Positions 24,747 to 33,133 of a DNA stretch of 64,000 bases are shown here, in pieces; positions within the stretch are counted from its first letter, which is position 1; every line of letters starts with the position of its first letter. The stretch spans positions 395,428-459,427 of the forward strand of contig NZ_JABEPP010000004.1 of the NCBI RefSeq assembly GCF_013044135.1. Reading direction: 5' to 3'. The notes beneath the pieces were generated by a model that was given only the letters and a program-made list of their open reading frames with translations, was not told where the DNA came from and searched no databases. Position numbers and translations under genes: made by a program. The DNA is from Enterovirga aerilata (GTDB taxonomy: Bacteria; Pseudomonadota; Alphaproteobacteria; Rhizobiales; Beijerinckiaceae).

Positions 24747-26279
24747 ATGCGCGAGAGCATGGAGTGGGAGGCGAGCGGGCAGCGCTCGCGCGACGGTAGG
24801 AAGCGCGGAGCGCGAACCGGGCTCGCTCACCTTGCGGGCGCAAGCGCGATGGCCCTGTTGCTCGCCGGATGTGCCAGATTCTCCGAGGATGCCGGACTGT
24901 CGACGGCGCGAAACGTCGCCGCCGCCGAACTCGGGACTGACATCGTCAAGGTCACGAACCAGGCCGAGGCCGTCTCGGCGCAGGAACGAGCAGAACAGCT
25001 CATCCGCCGGCCGCTGACGCCCGACAGCGCGGTGCAGATCGCGATCCTGAAGAACCGTGGATTGCAGGCCTCCTTCAACGATTTGGGTGTGGCCGAGGCC
25101 GTCTATGTGCAGGCGACCCTCCCGCCGCCGCTGACGATCTCGGCATCGAAATTCACCGGTAACCTGTCCCTGGAGATCGAACGCCAGATCATCATCGGCC
25201 TTTTTGAACTCGCGACGTTGCCGGCCCGCGCCGCCATCGCTGAGCGGCGGTTCGAAGCAGCCCGCTATCGCACCGCCGAGGCCGTGCTGCGCGTCGGGTT
25301 GGAGGCGCGGCGGCAGTTCTACCGCACCGTCGCCGCGAACCAGCAGGTCGCGTTCCTTCAACAAGCGCTCGCTTCGGCCGAGTCTGCCTCCACGCTCGCG
25401 AAGCAGCTCGGCGAGACGGGTGCACTGAATAAGCTGGAACAAGCCCGTGAGCACGCCTTCTACGTGGAGCTCGGAGCGCAGCTAGCGCGAGCCCGCATTC
25501 AACAAGGCGTCGAGCGAGAGCGCCTCGTCCGCCAGCTCGGGCTGTACGGGCGAGACGTGGCTTTCAGGCTTCCCTCGTCCCTGCCGCCTCTCCCGTCGCG
25601 CTTGCAGACTGCCCGCGAGATCGAGCGGCAGGCCCTCGAACAACGCGTGGACCTGAAGGCGATGCGCACGGAGCTCACGTCGCTCGCCGGCCAGTTTGGC
25701 CTCACCTCCGCGATCCGCTTCGTCAACGACTTCGAGCTTGGCCTGGGCGACACGTACGAACGCGAGAAGACCGTAACCGTCGCAGCGGATGGGGACGTTG
25801 AGGTCGAGCGCGACCGGGTCCGGCGCCGCGGCTTCGAGGTGGAATTCCGTATTCCGCTCTACGACTTTGGCGCCAGCGCGGTCAGGAACGCCGAGCAGAC
25901 GTACATGGCCGCGGCGAACCGGCTCGCGGAGCGCGCCGTGAACGCACGCTCGGAAGCCCGGGAAGCCTATCTCAGGTACCGCGGCAATCACGAACTCGCC
26001 AGGTACTACCAGGGTCGTGTCCTGCCGCTTCGCAAGACGATCCAGGACGAGTCGCTGCTTCAGTACAGCGGCATGCTCATCGACGTGACGCGCCTCATCA
26101 TCGACGCGCGCGCCCGCATCCTCAGCAACGTCGACGCCATCAACGCCCGCCGGGATTTCTGGCTCGCCGCGACTGACCTGAAGGGCGCCCTCGTGGGTGG
26201 CGGCGCCGGTGGTGCCGGCGGCGGGGGAGAAGGCGGATCTCCCGCCGCGGCCGGCGGTGGCGAGGCGGGGGGACACTGA
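24747..26279 (+). CDS. TolC-family outer-membrane channel lipoprotein (CusC-like)
   Basis: About 510 residues. The N-terminus has a lipobox (AMALLLAGCARF), then the alpha-helical barrel with long heptad-rich helices (AIAERRFEAARYRTAEAV; EREKTVTVA) and the two OEP repeats. Start at ATG 24747 because the longer frame overlaps the preceding lipoprotein. The C-terminus is Gly-rich (GGGAGGAGGGGEGG). It probably completes the CusBA pump encoded on the other strand at 16-21 kb, or serves the periplasmic copper system of the next genes. Confidence 0.88.
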   Translation: MRESMEWEASGQRSRDGRKRGARTGLAHLAGASAMALLLAGCARFSEDAGLSTARNVAAAELGTDIVKVTNQAEAVSAQERAEQLIRRPLTPDSAVQIAILKNRGLQASFNDLGVAEAVYVQATLPPPLTISASKFTGNLSLEIERQIIIGLFELATLPARAAIAERRFEAARYRTAEAVLRVGLEARRQFYRTVAANQQVAFLQQALASAESASTLAKQLGETGALNKLEQAREHAFYVELGAQLARARIQQGVERERLVRQLGLYGRDVAFRLPSSLPPLPSRLQTAREIERQALEQRVDLKAMRTELTSLAGQFGLTSAIRFVNDFELGLGDTYEREKTVTVAADGDVEVERDRVRRRGFEVEFRIPLYDFGASAVRNAEQTYMAAANRLAERAVNARSEAREAYLRYRGNHELARYYQGRVLPLRKTIQDESLLQYSGMLIDVTRLIIDARARILSNVDAINARRDFWLAATDLKGALVGGGAGGAGGGGEGGSPAAAGGGEAGGH

Positions 26280-26290
26280 TGTCGCACACG

Positions 26291-26321
26291 TTGACCTTCC
26301 AACGATGGCAATCCCGATCTC
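26291..26321 (+). promoter_or_regulatory. CueR-like promoter of the multicopper oxidase operon
   Basis: TTGACC at 26291-26296 followed by TTCCAACGATGGCAA, a degenerate version of the dyad in the copZ promoter, and a weak -10 (GATCTC) after 19 bp. ATG is at 26353. Confidence 0.55.
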
Positions 26322-26352
26322 TCGATCAACACGCTCGCGTGGGAGACCAGAC

Positions 26353-27777
26353 ATGAGCAAACCTGTTTCGCGACGCGGGCTCCTTGGCGTCGGCGGCGCC
26401 GGGCTGGCCCTGGCAAGCGCGTCGATGGTGAGCGGCCGCGTGCAGGCCGCCAGCCTGCCCGAGGCGCCGATCAAGACCGACGCAGCTGCCGCGCCGCCGC
26501 TGCACCCGAACACGGGGCCGGACTACCAGCCGGTCTACACTCTGAACGGGTGGTCCTTGCCCTGGCGCATGAACGGCGATTGGAAGGAGTTCCACCTGAT
26601 CGCCGAGCCGGTGGTACGTGAGCTCGCGCCCGGCATGCGGGCGCATTTGTGGGGCTACAACGGCCAGTCCCCCGGTCCCACCATCGAGGCGGTCGAGGGG
26701 GACAAGGTCAGGATCTTCGTCACCAACAAGCTGCCGGAGGGCACGGCCGTGCATTGGCACGGCCAGCTTCTTCCGAACGGCATGGACGGGGTTGCAGGGC
26801 TGAACCAGCCTGCCATCCCTCCGGGCAAGACGTTCGTCTACGAGTTCATCCTGCGGAAGAGCGGGACCTTCATGTACCACCCCCATTCGGACGAGATGGT
26901 CCAGATGGCGATGGGCATGATGGGCTTCTTCGTCGTCCACCCCCGAGATCCGGCCGAACGACGGGTCGACCGTGATTTCGTTTTTCTCCTGAACGCCTTC
27001 GACATCGAGGCCGGAAGCTACGTGCCGAAGGTCAACACGATGCTCGACTTCAACCTTTGGTGCTTCAACAGCCGGGTCTTTCCCGGGATCGATCCGCTCG
27101 TCGTGCGCCAGGGTGACAAGGTCAGGGTGCGGTTCGGGAACCTGACCATGACGAACCACCCGATCCACATGCACGGGTACGACTTCAAGGTCACGGGCAC
27201 CGACGGGGGCTGGGTCAATCCGGAGGCGGCCTGGCCCGAGGTCTCGGTCGACGTCGCGGTCGGCCAGATGAGGGCGTTCGAGTTCGTCGCGGACGTTCCG
27301 GGCGACTGGGCGCTCCATTGTCACAAGTCCCACCACACCATGAACGCGATGGGACACGACGTTCGGACCTACATCGGCGTGAACATGAAGCAGACCGCCA
27401 AGGGCATCCAGCGGATCGCCCCCGGCTACATGCCGATGGGCGGCAGCGGCATGGGGGAGATGGGCTCCATGGAGATGCCGCTCCCCGACAACACGCTGCC
27501 GATGATGACCGGCTATGCGCAGTTCGGTCCCGTCGAGATGGGCGGGATGTTCACGACCGTGAAGGTCCGCCCGGGCATCGCTTCGAGCGATTACACCGAC
27601 CCCGGTTGGTACAAGCACCCGGAAGGCACGGTCGCCTACGAGTGGACGGGCGCCCCGCTCCCCGAACCGAAGCGCGCGCCCAACACGCCCCGCGCAGGGC
27701 GGGGTCAAAGCGCCGAGTTGCGCGCCGTCGATCCCCGCAAGCGTGCGCCCCGCTCAGGCGGACACGGCAATCACTGA
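26353..27777 (+). CDS. Multicopper oxidase, copper resistance type
   Basis: A 474-residue oxidase with a twin-arginine leader (VSRRGLLGVGGAGLALAS), so it is exported folded. Copper ligands: HWHG and YHPHSD in the first cupredoxin domain, HPIHMHG and HCHKSHHTMNAMGH in the last (the HCH carries the type 1 Cys). A Met-rich stretch (MPMGGSGMGEMGSMEMP) lies after the last copper site and could bind Cu(I). It likely oxidises periplasmic Cu(I) to Cu(II). Start at ATG 26353, downstream of the CueR-like box; the frame's earlier start lies in the tolC gene. Confidence 0.93.
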   Translation: MSKPVSRRGLLGVGGAGLALASASMVSGRVQAASLPEAPIKTDAAAAPPLHPNTGPDYQPVYTLNGWSLPWRMNGDWKEFHLIAEPVVRELAPGMRAHLWGYNGQSPGPTIEAVEGDKVRIFVTNKLPEGTAVHWHGQLLPNGMDGVAGLNQPAIPPGKTFVYEFILRKSGTFMYHPHSDEMVQMAMGMMGFFVVHPRDPAERRVDRDFVFLLNAFDIEAGSYVPKVNTMLDFNLWCFNSRVFPGIDPLVVRQGDKVRVRFGNLTMTNHPIHMHGYDFKVTGTDGGWVNPEAAWPEVSVDVAVGQMRAFEFVADVPGDWALHCHKSHHTMNAMGHDVRTYIGVNMKQTAKGIQRIAPGYMPMGGSGMGEMGSMEMPLPDNTLPMMTGYAQFGPVEMGGMFTTVKVRPGIASSDYTDPGWYKHPEGTVAYEWTGAPLPEPKRAPNTPRAGRGQSAELRAVDPRKRAPRSGGHGNH

Positions 27778-27802
27778 CCTCAAGATCAAACTGGAGCAGA
27801 CC

Positions 27803-28288
27803 ATGAAACCCATAGTGGCAGCGGCGGTCGCCGCACTCACGCTTTCGTCAACAGTGGTACTCGCCGGCCCTGGCGGCGCAGGCCATTCCCACGGAGCCGG
27901 CGGCGAGACGGCTTACGGGAAACCTGGCGATCCCAAAAAGCCCGCGCGGATCGTCCCGGTCTCAATGCGGGAGACCGACGGCAAGATGCTCTTCTTCCCG
28001 GACAAGCTCGAAGTCCGTCGCGGTGAGCAGGTCCGGTTCAAGCTGCAGAACGGGGGCGAGCTCGCGCACGAGTTCGTCATCGCGACGGTCGACGAAAACC
28101 GCAAGCATGCCGAGGAGATGAAGAAGAACCCTGACATGGAGCACGACGACCCGAATGCCAAAAGGCTCGACCCCAAGAAGTCGGGCGAGATCATCTGGCA
28201 GTTCACGAAAGCCGGTGAGTTCGAATTCGCATGCCTCATCCCAGGTCATCTCGAAGCCGGGATGAAGGGTACCATCGTCGTCAAGTAA
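27803..28288 (+). CDS. Periplasmic cupredoxin (plastocyanin-like)
   Basis: A 161-residue exported protein with a signal peptide (IVAAAVAALTLSSTVVLAG). A type 1 copper site is readable: the His in AHEFVIATV, then Cys-x4-His in ACLIPGHLEAGM, with the axial Met. A charged helix (HAEEMKKNPDMEHDDPNA) is inserted between strands. It lies 26 bp after the oxidase and may carry electrons to or from it, or buffer copper. Confidence 0.9.
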   Translation: MKPIVAAAVAALTLSSTVVLAGPGGAGHSHGAGGETAYGKPGDPKKPARIVPVSMRETDGKMLFFPDKLEVRRGEQVRFKLQNGGELAHEFVIATVDENRKHAEEMKKNPDMEHDDPNAKRLDPKKSGEIIWQFTKAGEFEFACLIPGHLEAGMKGTIVVK

Positions 28289-28312
28289 CAACAGGAAACA
28301 TCGGAGATAGCC

Positions 28313-28612
28313 ATGATCAATCGTAAGACAGTTTTCGGACTCCTCATCGCCGCGACCTTCCCGGTGGCCGCCTTCGCGCAAGATGCGGCTCCGCTCGTCA
28401 AGGGCAAGGTCACAAAGGTCGACGCTGCAGCAGAGAAGATCTCCATCGACCACGAGCGCATCCCCAACCTCGACATGGACGCCATGACGATGGTCTTCCG
28501 GGCGGGCGACAAGGCGATGCTGAAGCAGGTCAAGACAGGTGACCGGGTCCAGTTCACGGCCGCGCGTGTGAACGGACAGATCACGGTCACCAAGATCCAG
28601 AAGGCGAAATGA
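28313..28612 (+). CDS. CusF-type copper-binding protein
   Basis: A 99-residue exported protein; signal peptide to AFAQ. The CusF OB-fold is complete: KGKVTKVDAAAEKISIDHERIPNLD, then MTMVFR. Against E. coli CusF the ligands are His (DHER), Met and Met (MTM) but Trp44 is replaced by Met. It sits 24 bp after the cupredoxin gene and before a terminator-like hairpin. Confidence 0.93.
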   Translation: MINRKTVFGLLIAATFPVAAFAQDAAPLVKGKVTKVDAAAEKISIDHERIPNLDMDAMTMVFRAGDKAMLKQVKTGDRVQFTAARVNGQITVTKIQKAK

Positions 28613-28620
28613 GCCTAGCG

Positions 28621-28643
28621 GCCGGGCGGGTTCGCCCGGCTTT
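28621..28643 (+). terminator. Terminator-like hairpin after cusF
   Basis: GCCGGGCG (28621-28628), loop GGTT, then CGCCCGGC (28633-28640) and TTT. The run of T is short, so termination may be partial. Confidence 0.65.
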
Positions 28644-28661
28644 CCCCGCGAGGAGAACGCC

Positions 28662-29372
28662 ATGATCTGTCGAGTGTCCCTGTGTGTCGCAGTCCTCGCG
28701 AGTGCCGCTTTCGCGGCCCCGCTCAACGTGGCTCAAGCCCAACCCGCGAGGGGCGCAGGCCCGGCCTTCGAGCGCGTCCGCGAGGTGATGAACAACCGGT
28801 TCAAGGACCTGAAGCTCACGGGCGATCCCGACAAGGATTTCGCCGCCCTGCTGATCGCGCACCACGAAGACCTGGTCTTCTTGGCGAAGACCCAGCTGGA
28901 ATACGGCGGTGACAGGCAACTTCGTCAGCTTGCCCAGCGCCTGGAGGACGAAACGGGCAAGCAGATCAGCGAACTTAAGGAGTGGCAGGTCAGAAGCCGC
29001 CAAGCGGACTACAAGGCTCAACCCGACCAGCCGCCGCACGGATCAGGCCCGCTGGACCGACAGGCACAAGCTGCGCCGACGTCGCCGAGCGCTCCTCCGG
29101 CGTCACCTCCCGCTCCCGCAGGAGCGTCGGCGCAACCGGCGGCGAACCTTCCCCTCGTGGCAGGCAAGGTCGAAAGCGTCGACACGGCTCAAGGAAAGCT
29201 GACCATCGAGCACGGCCCTATCCCGAACCTCAACATGGACGGGATGACGATGGTCTTCAGGGCTGCCGACCCGGCGATGGTTCGGACCATCAAGAAGGGC
29301 GACCGCATCCAGTTCAGCGCTGATCGGGTCAACGGGCAGATCACCGTGACCAGGATCCAGAAGAGCCGCTGA
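28662..29372 (+). CDS. DUF305-CusF fusion protein, periplasmic
   Basis: A 236-residue exported protein made of two copper-related modules. After the signal peptide (to AQAQ), residues about 40-108 are a DUF305-like four-helix module (LIAHHEDLVFLAK, EDETGKQISELKEW). A Pro/Ala linker (PTSPSAPPASPPAPAG) follows, then a CusF domain from about residue 160 (KVESVDTAQGKLTIEHGPI, MTMVFR), again with Met at the Trp44 position. The CusF part closely resembles the upstream cusF (28313), suggesting duplication and fusion. Confidence 0.88.
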   Translation: MICRVSLCVAVLASAAFAAPLNVAQAQPARGAGPAFERVREVMNNRFKDLKLTGDPDKDFAALLIAHHEDLVFLAKTQLEYGGDRQLRQLAQRLEDETGKQISELKEWQVRSRQADYKAQPDQPPHGSGPLDRQAQAAPTSPSAPPASPPAPAGASAQPAANLPLVAGKVESVDTAQGKLTIEHGPIPNLNMDGMTMVFRAADPAMVRTIKKGDRIQFSADRVNGQITVTRIQKSR

Positions 29373-29429
29373 ACGCAAACCATCGTCGGCCGCCGTGTTT
29401 CGTGGTCCCTCGGCGGCGGCTGCGATGTC

Positions 29430-29453
29430 GGGCGGAGGCTTCGGCCTCCGCCC
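29430..29453 (+). terminator. Perfect hairpin with TTCG loop
   Basis: GGGCGGAGGC, loop TTCG, GCCTCCGCCC: a ten-pair stem. It sits 25 bases upstream of the next ATG. It may be an attenuator or mRNA stabiliser rather than a full terminator because no T-run follows. Confidence 0.6.
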
Positions 29454-29477
29454 GTCCCACCATTCGGAGCAGTGTTT

Positions 29478-29981
29478 ATGAAGACCCAGGCCTTTCGAAA
29501 ACTCACGACGGCGTGCGCCGCTGCACTCGCCGCAGCAGTGCTGGCAGGGCCCGTCCTGGCCGATGACGAAACCGCCGTCGCGGGTGAGATCTTGGTCGAG
29601 GGCATCACCGCCACCCCGGCGCGCGCCGGGCAAACCACGCGGGTGACTTTCTCCATAGAGAACCAAGGGCTTTCCCCGGTCACCGTCATGGGGCTGAGGC
29701 TCAGCACCGGCGAGCCGTCCCGGGTCATGGGCTTTCTCGGCACCAGCCACAGCACAGCCATGCAAGGCGTTCCTGTCGAGCCCGGCGAGACAGCACAGCT
29801 CAGCCGCAGGACGTTCTGGATTGAGGTCGGCCCGCTGAAGACGGATCTCCCGGCCGGCGCCGTCATACCTGGCACCCTTCTGCTTGGACGGTTCGAGACC
29901 CCCATCAGCGTCCACGCCGTGCGTGGGGCGGCAAAGGGCGACCCGAGCAGCACGGGTTCTCTCCCGGAGCCACGAGAGTGA
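29478..29981 (+). CDS. PCuAC-like periplasmic copper protein
   Basis: A 167-residue exported protein with a signal peptide (LTTACAAALAAAVLAGPVLA). The beta-rich body (VTFSIENQGLSPVTVMGLRL, SHSTAMQGVPVEPGET) has the general layout of the copper chaperone PCu(A)C, but only part of its H-x(n)-M ligand set can be seen, so assignment to that family is tentative. Start at ATG 29478; the stop overlaps the remnant gene at 29981. Confidence 0.6.
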   Translation: MKTQAFRKLTTACAAALAAAVLAGPVLADDETAVAGEILVEGITATPARAGQTTRVTFSIENQGLSPVTVMGLRLSTGEPSRVMGFLGTSHSTAMQGVPVEPGETAQLSRRTFWIEVGPLKTDLPAGAVIPGTLLLGRFETPISVHAVRGAAKGDPSSTGSLPEPRE

Positions 29982-30208
29982 TGGTCCGAGCAAGACCAAG
30001 AACGGCGCGACTTGAGCTGGGCCTCGTTGCGGCGGCAGACTTCTTGGCCTTCATCGTCACCGCTGCCGGGGTGCCCCGTGCGGCGGGCGTCCTCTATCCG
30101 CTCCTGGGAATCCACCTTTCGCCCAGGGTCGCGGCACTAGCTATGGCGCTTCCGTCGCTGAGCGTCATCGGTGATGCGCTGCGCCTCAGGGCGGCGCGGT
30201 CTGGTTGA
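29981..30208 (+). pseudogene. Remnant: C-terminal end of a copper P-type ATPase
   Basis: Seventy-five codons whose second half matches the end of the ATPase at 7361-9805: AAGVPRAAGVLYPLLGIHLS versus [20 protein letters not shown], then ALAMALPSLSVIGDALRLR versus [17 protein letters not shown]. Everything upstream (phosphorylation domain and helices 1-6) is missing. The first 30 codons are degenerate. It overlaps neighbours by one base each side, so the remnant now bridges the operon translationally. Confidence 0.85.
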
Positions 30209-31602
30209 TGCGGGCGATGATCGAGATCCGACCACAGCCGCTCGCCCTGCGGTGGCAGTCCGACGACCTACCAGCACGGATCGAAGCGAGCTTTGATCGG
30301 CAGGCGCTTGTACCGCGCCTGGGCGTGCTATTTGTCCTTTTCGCAGGCGCGCTTGCTGATTACGGCCATGGCCACCGCGTGGGGCACTGGGTGGTGCTCG
30401 CGGCCTACGGTGCCGCCACGCTGGCTGTCGCTGCCGGCACAAGGGTGCGGGCACGAGCCGTCGCGAGGTGGCTTCCCGCGGCGGCGACATGCGTAGATGC
30501 CGCCATCGCGGTCTATGTGATTGCCGATCACCTACCTCTCGGCGCCTCAGTGTCCCGGCACGGCACCGAAGCCGTCGCTCGGCTGCCGGCCTTTCTGTTC
30601 CTTCTGCAGACGGGCTTGCGCCTGCGGCCATCGCTGGTCCTGACCTTCTCGGGTCTGGTCGCGACGGGCTGGCTCGCTTCGGCGGTCCTTGTGTCCGGAT
30701 CGATGGTGGCAGGCGAACATGCTGCCTCGTTCTTGTGGCGTGAGGGTACCGCCCTCGCGGCGTTCCTCGCCGCGGCCGCCTTCGTCCTCTATGCCGCGGT
30801 TTGGATGAGGGGCGCCGCCGCTTCTACGCTGCGGGCCTGGGAAGAACGCCTGATCCTCGCCAGGTTCCTGCCATCCGGGGTGGCGAGCGAGGTCATCCGC
30901 CAGGGCGGCACCGCGAGTGTGGCGGCGCAGCATGCCACCCTGCTGAGCGTCGATATCCGGGGATCGTCGGTCCTTGCGTCACGAATGCCGCCTGCGGAGT
31001 TGGTGAGCCTCCTCCTGAGTTTCCGGGCGCGGGTGCACGACGCGGTCACGGGTTATGGTGGGATCGTCGACAAGTACGTCGGTGATGGCGTCATCGCGCT
31101 GTTTCTATCAGGAGATCGGGCCGACCAGGCGTCGCGAGCGGTCGCAACCGTTGAGGGAGTGTTCCGCGCAATCGCTGAGTTGAACTCGGAAGACGGCCGC
31201 ACGGACGACCAGCCAATCAGAGTGATAGCCGCCCTTCATGCTGGGGAGGTGTTGGCGGGGGTGTTTGACGATGGCCGCCGGGCTGAATTCACCGTGCTCG
31301 GACCTAGCATGAACGACCTGTCGCGCATCGAGCGGCGCGCCAAGGAAGCTGATTGCGACGCGATTGCGTCCGGTGAGGTGATCAGCGTCGTGCCTCCTGC
31401 CAGGCTTGCCGCACTCAAGCCTCGGCTACTGGCACCTCCCACGCAGGCGAACAGTCTCCCGGAATTGTATGCGCTGCTGGTCCCGGCTTCGTCGACCACC
31501 ATGGTCCGATCAACCGAAGCAGAACCGTCGCTCTTGAGCCGGCCCGACCGACAAACGTTGGCAGTCGCTGGAAGGCGCGCGCCCGGGGAGGCACATTCGT
31601 GA
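30208..31602 (+). CDS. Membrane-bound class III adenylate/guanylate cyclase
   Basis: A 464-residue protein. Residues 1-200 contain about six hydrophobic helices; the C-terminal half is a class III cyclase homology domain with the metal-binding Asp pair in LLSVDIRGSS and GIVDKYVGDGVIALF and a later FTVLGPSMNDLSRIERRA helix. ATG 30208 shares one base with the remnant stop. A clear paralogue with the same N-terminal membrane domain lies at 58634-59896. Membrane sensor-cyclase is inferred; substrate ATP versus GTP not decided. Confidence 0.88.
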   Translation: MRAMIEIRPQPLALRWQSDDLPARIEASFDRQALVPRLGVLFVLFAGALADYGHGHRVGHWVVLAAYGAATLAVAAGTRVRARAVARWLPAAATCVDAAIAVYVIADHLPLGASVSRHGTEAVARLPAFLFLLQTGLRLRPSLVLTFSGLVATGWLASAVLVSGSMVAGEHAASFLWREGTALAAFLAAAAFVLYAAVWMRGAAASTLRAWEERLILARFLPSGVASEVIRQGGTASVAAQHATLLSVDIRGSSVLASRMPPAELVSLLLSFRARVHDAVTGYGGIVDKYVGDGVIALFLSGDRADQASRAVATVEGVFRAIAELNSEDGRTDDQPIRVIAALHAGEVLAGVFDDGRRAEFTVLGPSMNDLSRIERRAKEADCDAIASGEVISVVPPARLAALKPRLLAPPTQANSLPELYALLVPASSTTMVRSTEAEPSLLSRPDRQTLAVAGRRAPGEAHS

Positions 31603-32369
31603 AACTCGACCCCCGTGCTGCCCAGACGATGCACTGCTACCTGGCTGCCATGGATGAGGCTCTGCCGGGTTTTGTGACAGAGGCGTACGTTATTGGCTCC
31701 GCCGTGCAGGACGACTTCCGGCCCGGCCTCAGCGACGTGAACTTCGCCGCGGTGGTGGAGAGTATTTCGTCGACGGCCACGAGGGCGAGAGTGGCCGAGG
31801 TACACCGCCGCCTCGCAGAGGAGAACCCTGCCTGCCTTCTCGATGGAGCATACCTGGAGAGGTTCGAGCTGGCCGCCAACGAGCCGGTGCCGAGGGGGCC
31901 GTGCGTTCGCCTCGGAGCCTTCGACGCGGACGGCTCCCGGGGGCGGACAGCACTGGCGTGGAAGGCCCTCGTGGAATGCGGCGAGCCGGTTCGGGGAGAC
32001 GGTCTTCGCGGCGCCCCGACCTGGCTCACCGCCAAAGCTGTCGACCGTGCGGTGATGGCGCAGGCCCAGGCGGCTGCAGGACAGGTGCCCTGCGGAACGT
32101 CGCGGGCGCGGCCAAGCGCTCTATCCTCTTATGTTCTCGGGATCGCGCGCCTTCATTTCACGCTCGCGACCGCTACGCTGACGTCAAAGACGAAGGCAGG
32201 CTTGTACGGCATCGTGACATTTGACGGTGAGTGGACGCCGATCATCGACGCCGCATTGCGCGTCCGCCGAGATCCGCTCTCTGCCACCTCGGATCTGTCG
32301 TACGACCGGGCAACGGACTTCATCCGGATGGTCGTACACGATATGCACGGGCTCGCGTCGGTAGCGTAG
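31599..32369 (+). CDS. Nucleotidyltransferase-fold protein
   Basis: A 256-residue protein from GTG 31599, overlapping the cyclase stop by four bases. The N-terminal motif YVIGSAVQDDFRPGLSDVNF resembles aminoglycoside-adenylyltransferase-type domains (GS-x9-D-x-D), but the second acidic residue is Asn (SDVN), so catalysis may be lost or altered. A helical C-terminal domain (LSSYVLGIARLHFTLATATL; DRATDFIRMVVHDM) follows. Linkage to the cyclase suggests a shared signalling role (inference). Confidence 0.6.
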   Translation: MKLDPRAAQTMHCYLAAMDEALPGFVTEAYVIGSAVQDDFRPGLSDVNFAAVVESISSTATRARVAEVHRRLAEENPACLLDGAYLERFELAANEPVPRGPCVRLGAFDADGSRGRTALAWKALVECGEPVRGDGLRGAPTWLTAKAVDRAVMAQAQAAAGQVPCGTSRARPSALSSYVLGIARLHFTLATATLTSKTKAGLYGIVTFDGEWTPIIDAALRVRRDPLSATSDLSYDRATDFIRMVVHDMHGLASVA

Positions 32370-32496
32370 GCGTGCCACGGCACTGACCTGGGGCCGCGCC
32401 GCCGGGGACTCGTGAGCAGACACGATAGGATATTGCCGCCGAAGGACCTTCGCAGGGGCTGTCGAGACACCTACATCTCGCTGGCGAGGTTGGCTC

Positions 32497-32817
32497 GTGC
32501 TAGACGTAGTCAGGATGGCGATTTCAGAGGACGACCACGGCGGTATCTCCGTCGAGCACGAGCGGCAGCTGCCTCGTTTGAGGCGTATCGAAGGACAGGT
32601 GCGCGGTCTCCAACAGATGGTCACCGACAAGCGCTACTGCATCGACATCGGCCACCAGATCGATGCCGTCATTGCAGCGCTGAGGCGCGTGCAGTCCGAC
32701 ATGGTCCGGGATCATATCGAAGCGCTCATCCAGGCGTCCGTTGCGAGCGATATGCCGGAGAAGAAGCGCCGGGAGTTCGCGGACGAGATCGCAACTCTGA
32801 TGTCCCGCAGCGGATGA
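32497..32817 (+). CDS. CsoR/RcnR-family metal-responsive repressor
   Basis: A 106-residue all-helical repressor (DUF156). RLRRIEGQVRGLQQMV begins the fold, followed by the Cys ligand in RYCIDIGHQIDAVIAALR and the second-helix His in VRDHIEALIQ. The third CsoR ligand (Cys) is Ser here (QASVAS), so it is closer to FrmR/RcnR-like members and its effector could be Cu, Ni/Co or an aldehyde. Start GTG 32497 with GAGG upstream; ATG 32515 is the alternative. It is the natural candidate for the TACCC-N5-GGGTA sites. Confidence 0.85.
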   Translation: MLDVVRMAISEDDHGGISVEHERQLPRLRRIEGQVRGLQQMVTDKRYCIDIGHQIDAVIAALRRVQSDMVRDHIEALIQASVASDMPEKKRREFADEIATLMSRSG

Positions 32818-33061
32818 GCCTCGCCTGACGAAGGGCGGTGCTCGGCGAAGCCGCTGCCGTGCGTGGGACATGGGATCGATGTTCGGCAGAAAGCCTGTCG
32901 AAGGCTGTGATTTCAAGTGGCACTGGTTCAGATAGCCCGGTGAGCAAGATCGCACAGCTCGTGCTTGCCGACTGCCGCGGAGCCTCGATGCCAACTGTGG
33001 AACGGTTAGCCTCGCCGACCTGTTCGGCTGCCTAAAAAGAGTTCAGCCCGGGTCGAGGCTG

Positions 33062-33075
33062 TTGATCTCGATCAT
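33062..33075. promoter_or_regulatory. FNR/FixK-like box (one mismatch)
   Basis: TTGAT-CTCG-ATCAT, one base from the TTGAT-N4-ATCAA consensus, 59 bp upstream of the CusF gene at 33134. Confidence 0.5.
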
Positions 33076-33106
33076 CTCAACGGGATGAGGCCTCCCCTAA
33101 GACATC

Positions 33107-33125
33107 CCAACCTCCTGATGGTTGG
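33107..33125 (+). promoter_or_regulatory. Leader hairpin before the CusF gene
   Basis: CCAACC (33107-33112), 7-base loop, GGTTGG (33120-33125). The right arm overlaps the GGTTGGAG ribosome-binding region of the ATG at 33134, so folding could hide the site. Speculative translational control. Confidence 0.4.
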
Positions 33126-33133
33126 AGATCACG

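Noticed and set aside
32838-33035. 65-codon frame after the CsoR gene
   Set aside because: No ribosome site or recognised features; treated as intergenic.
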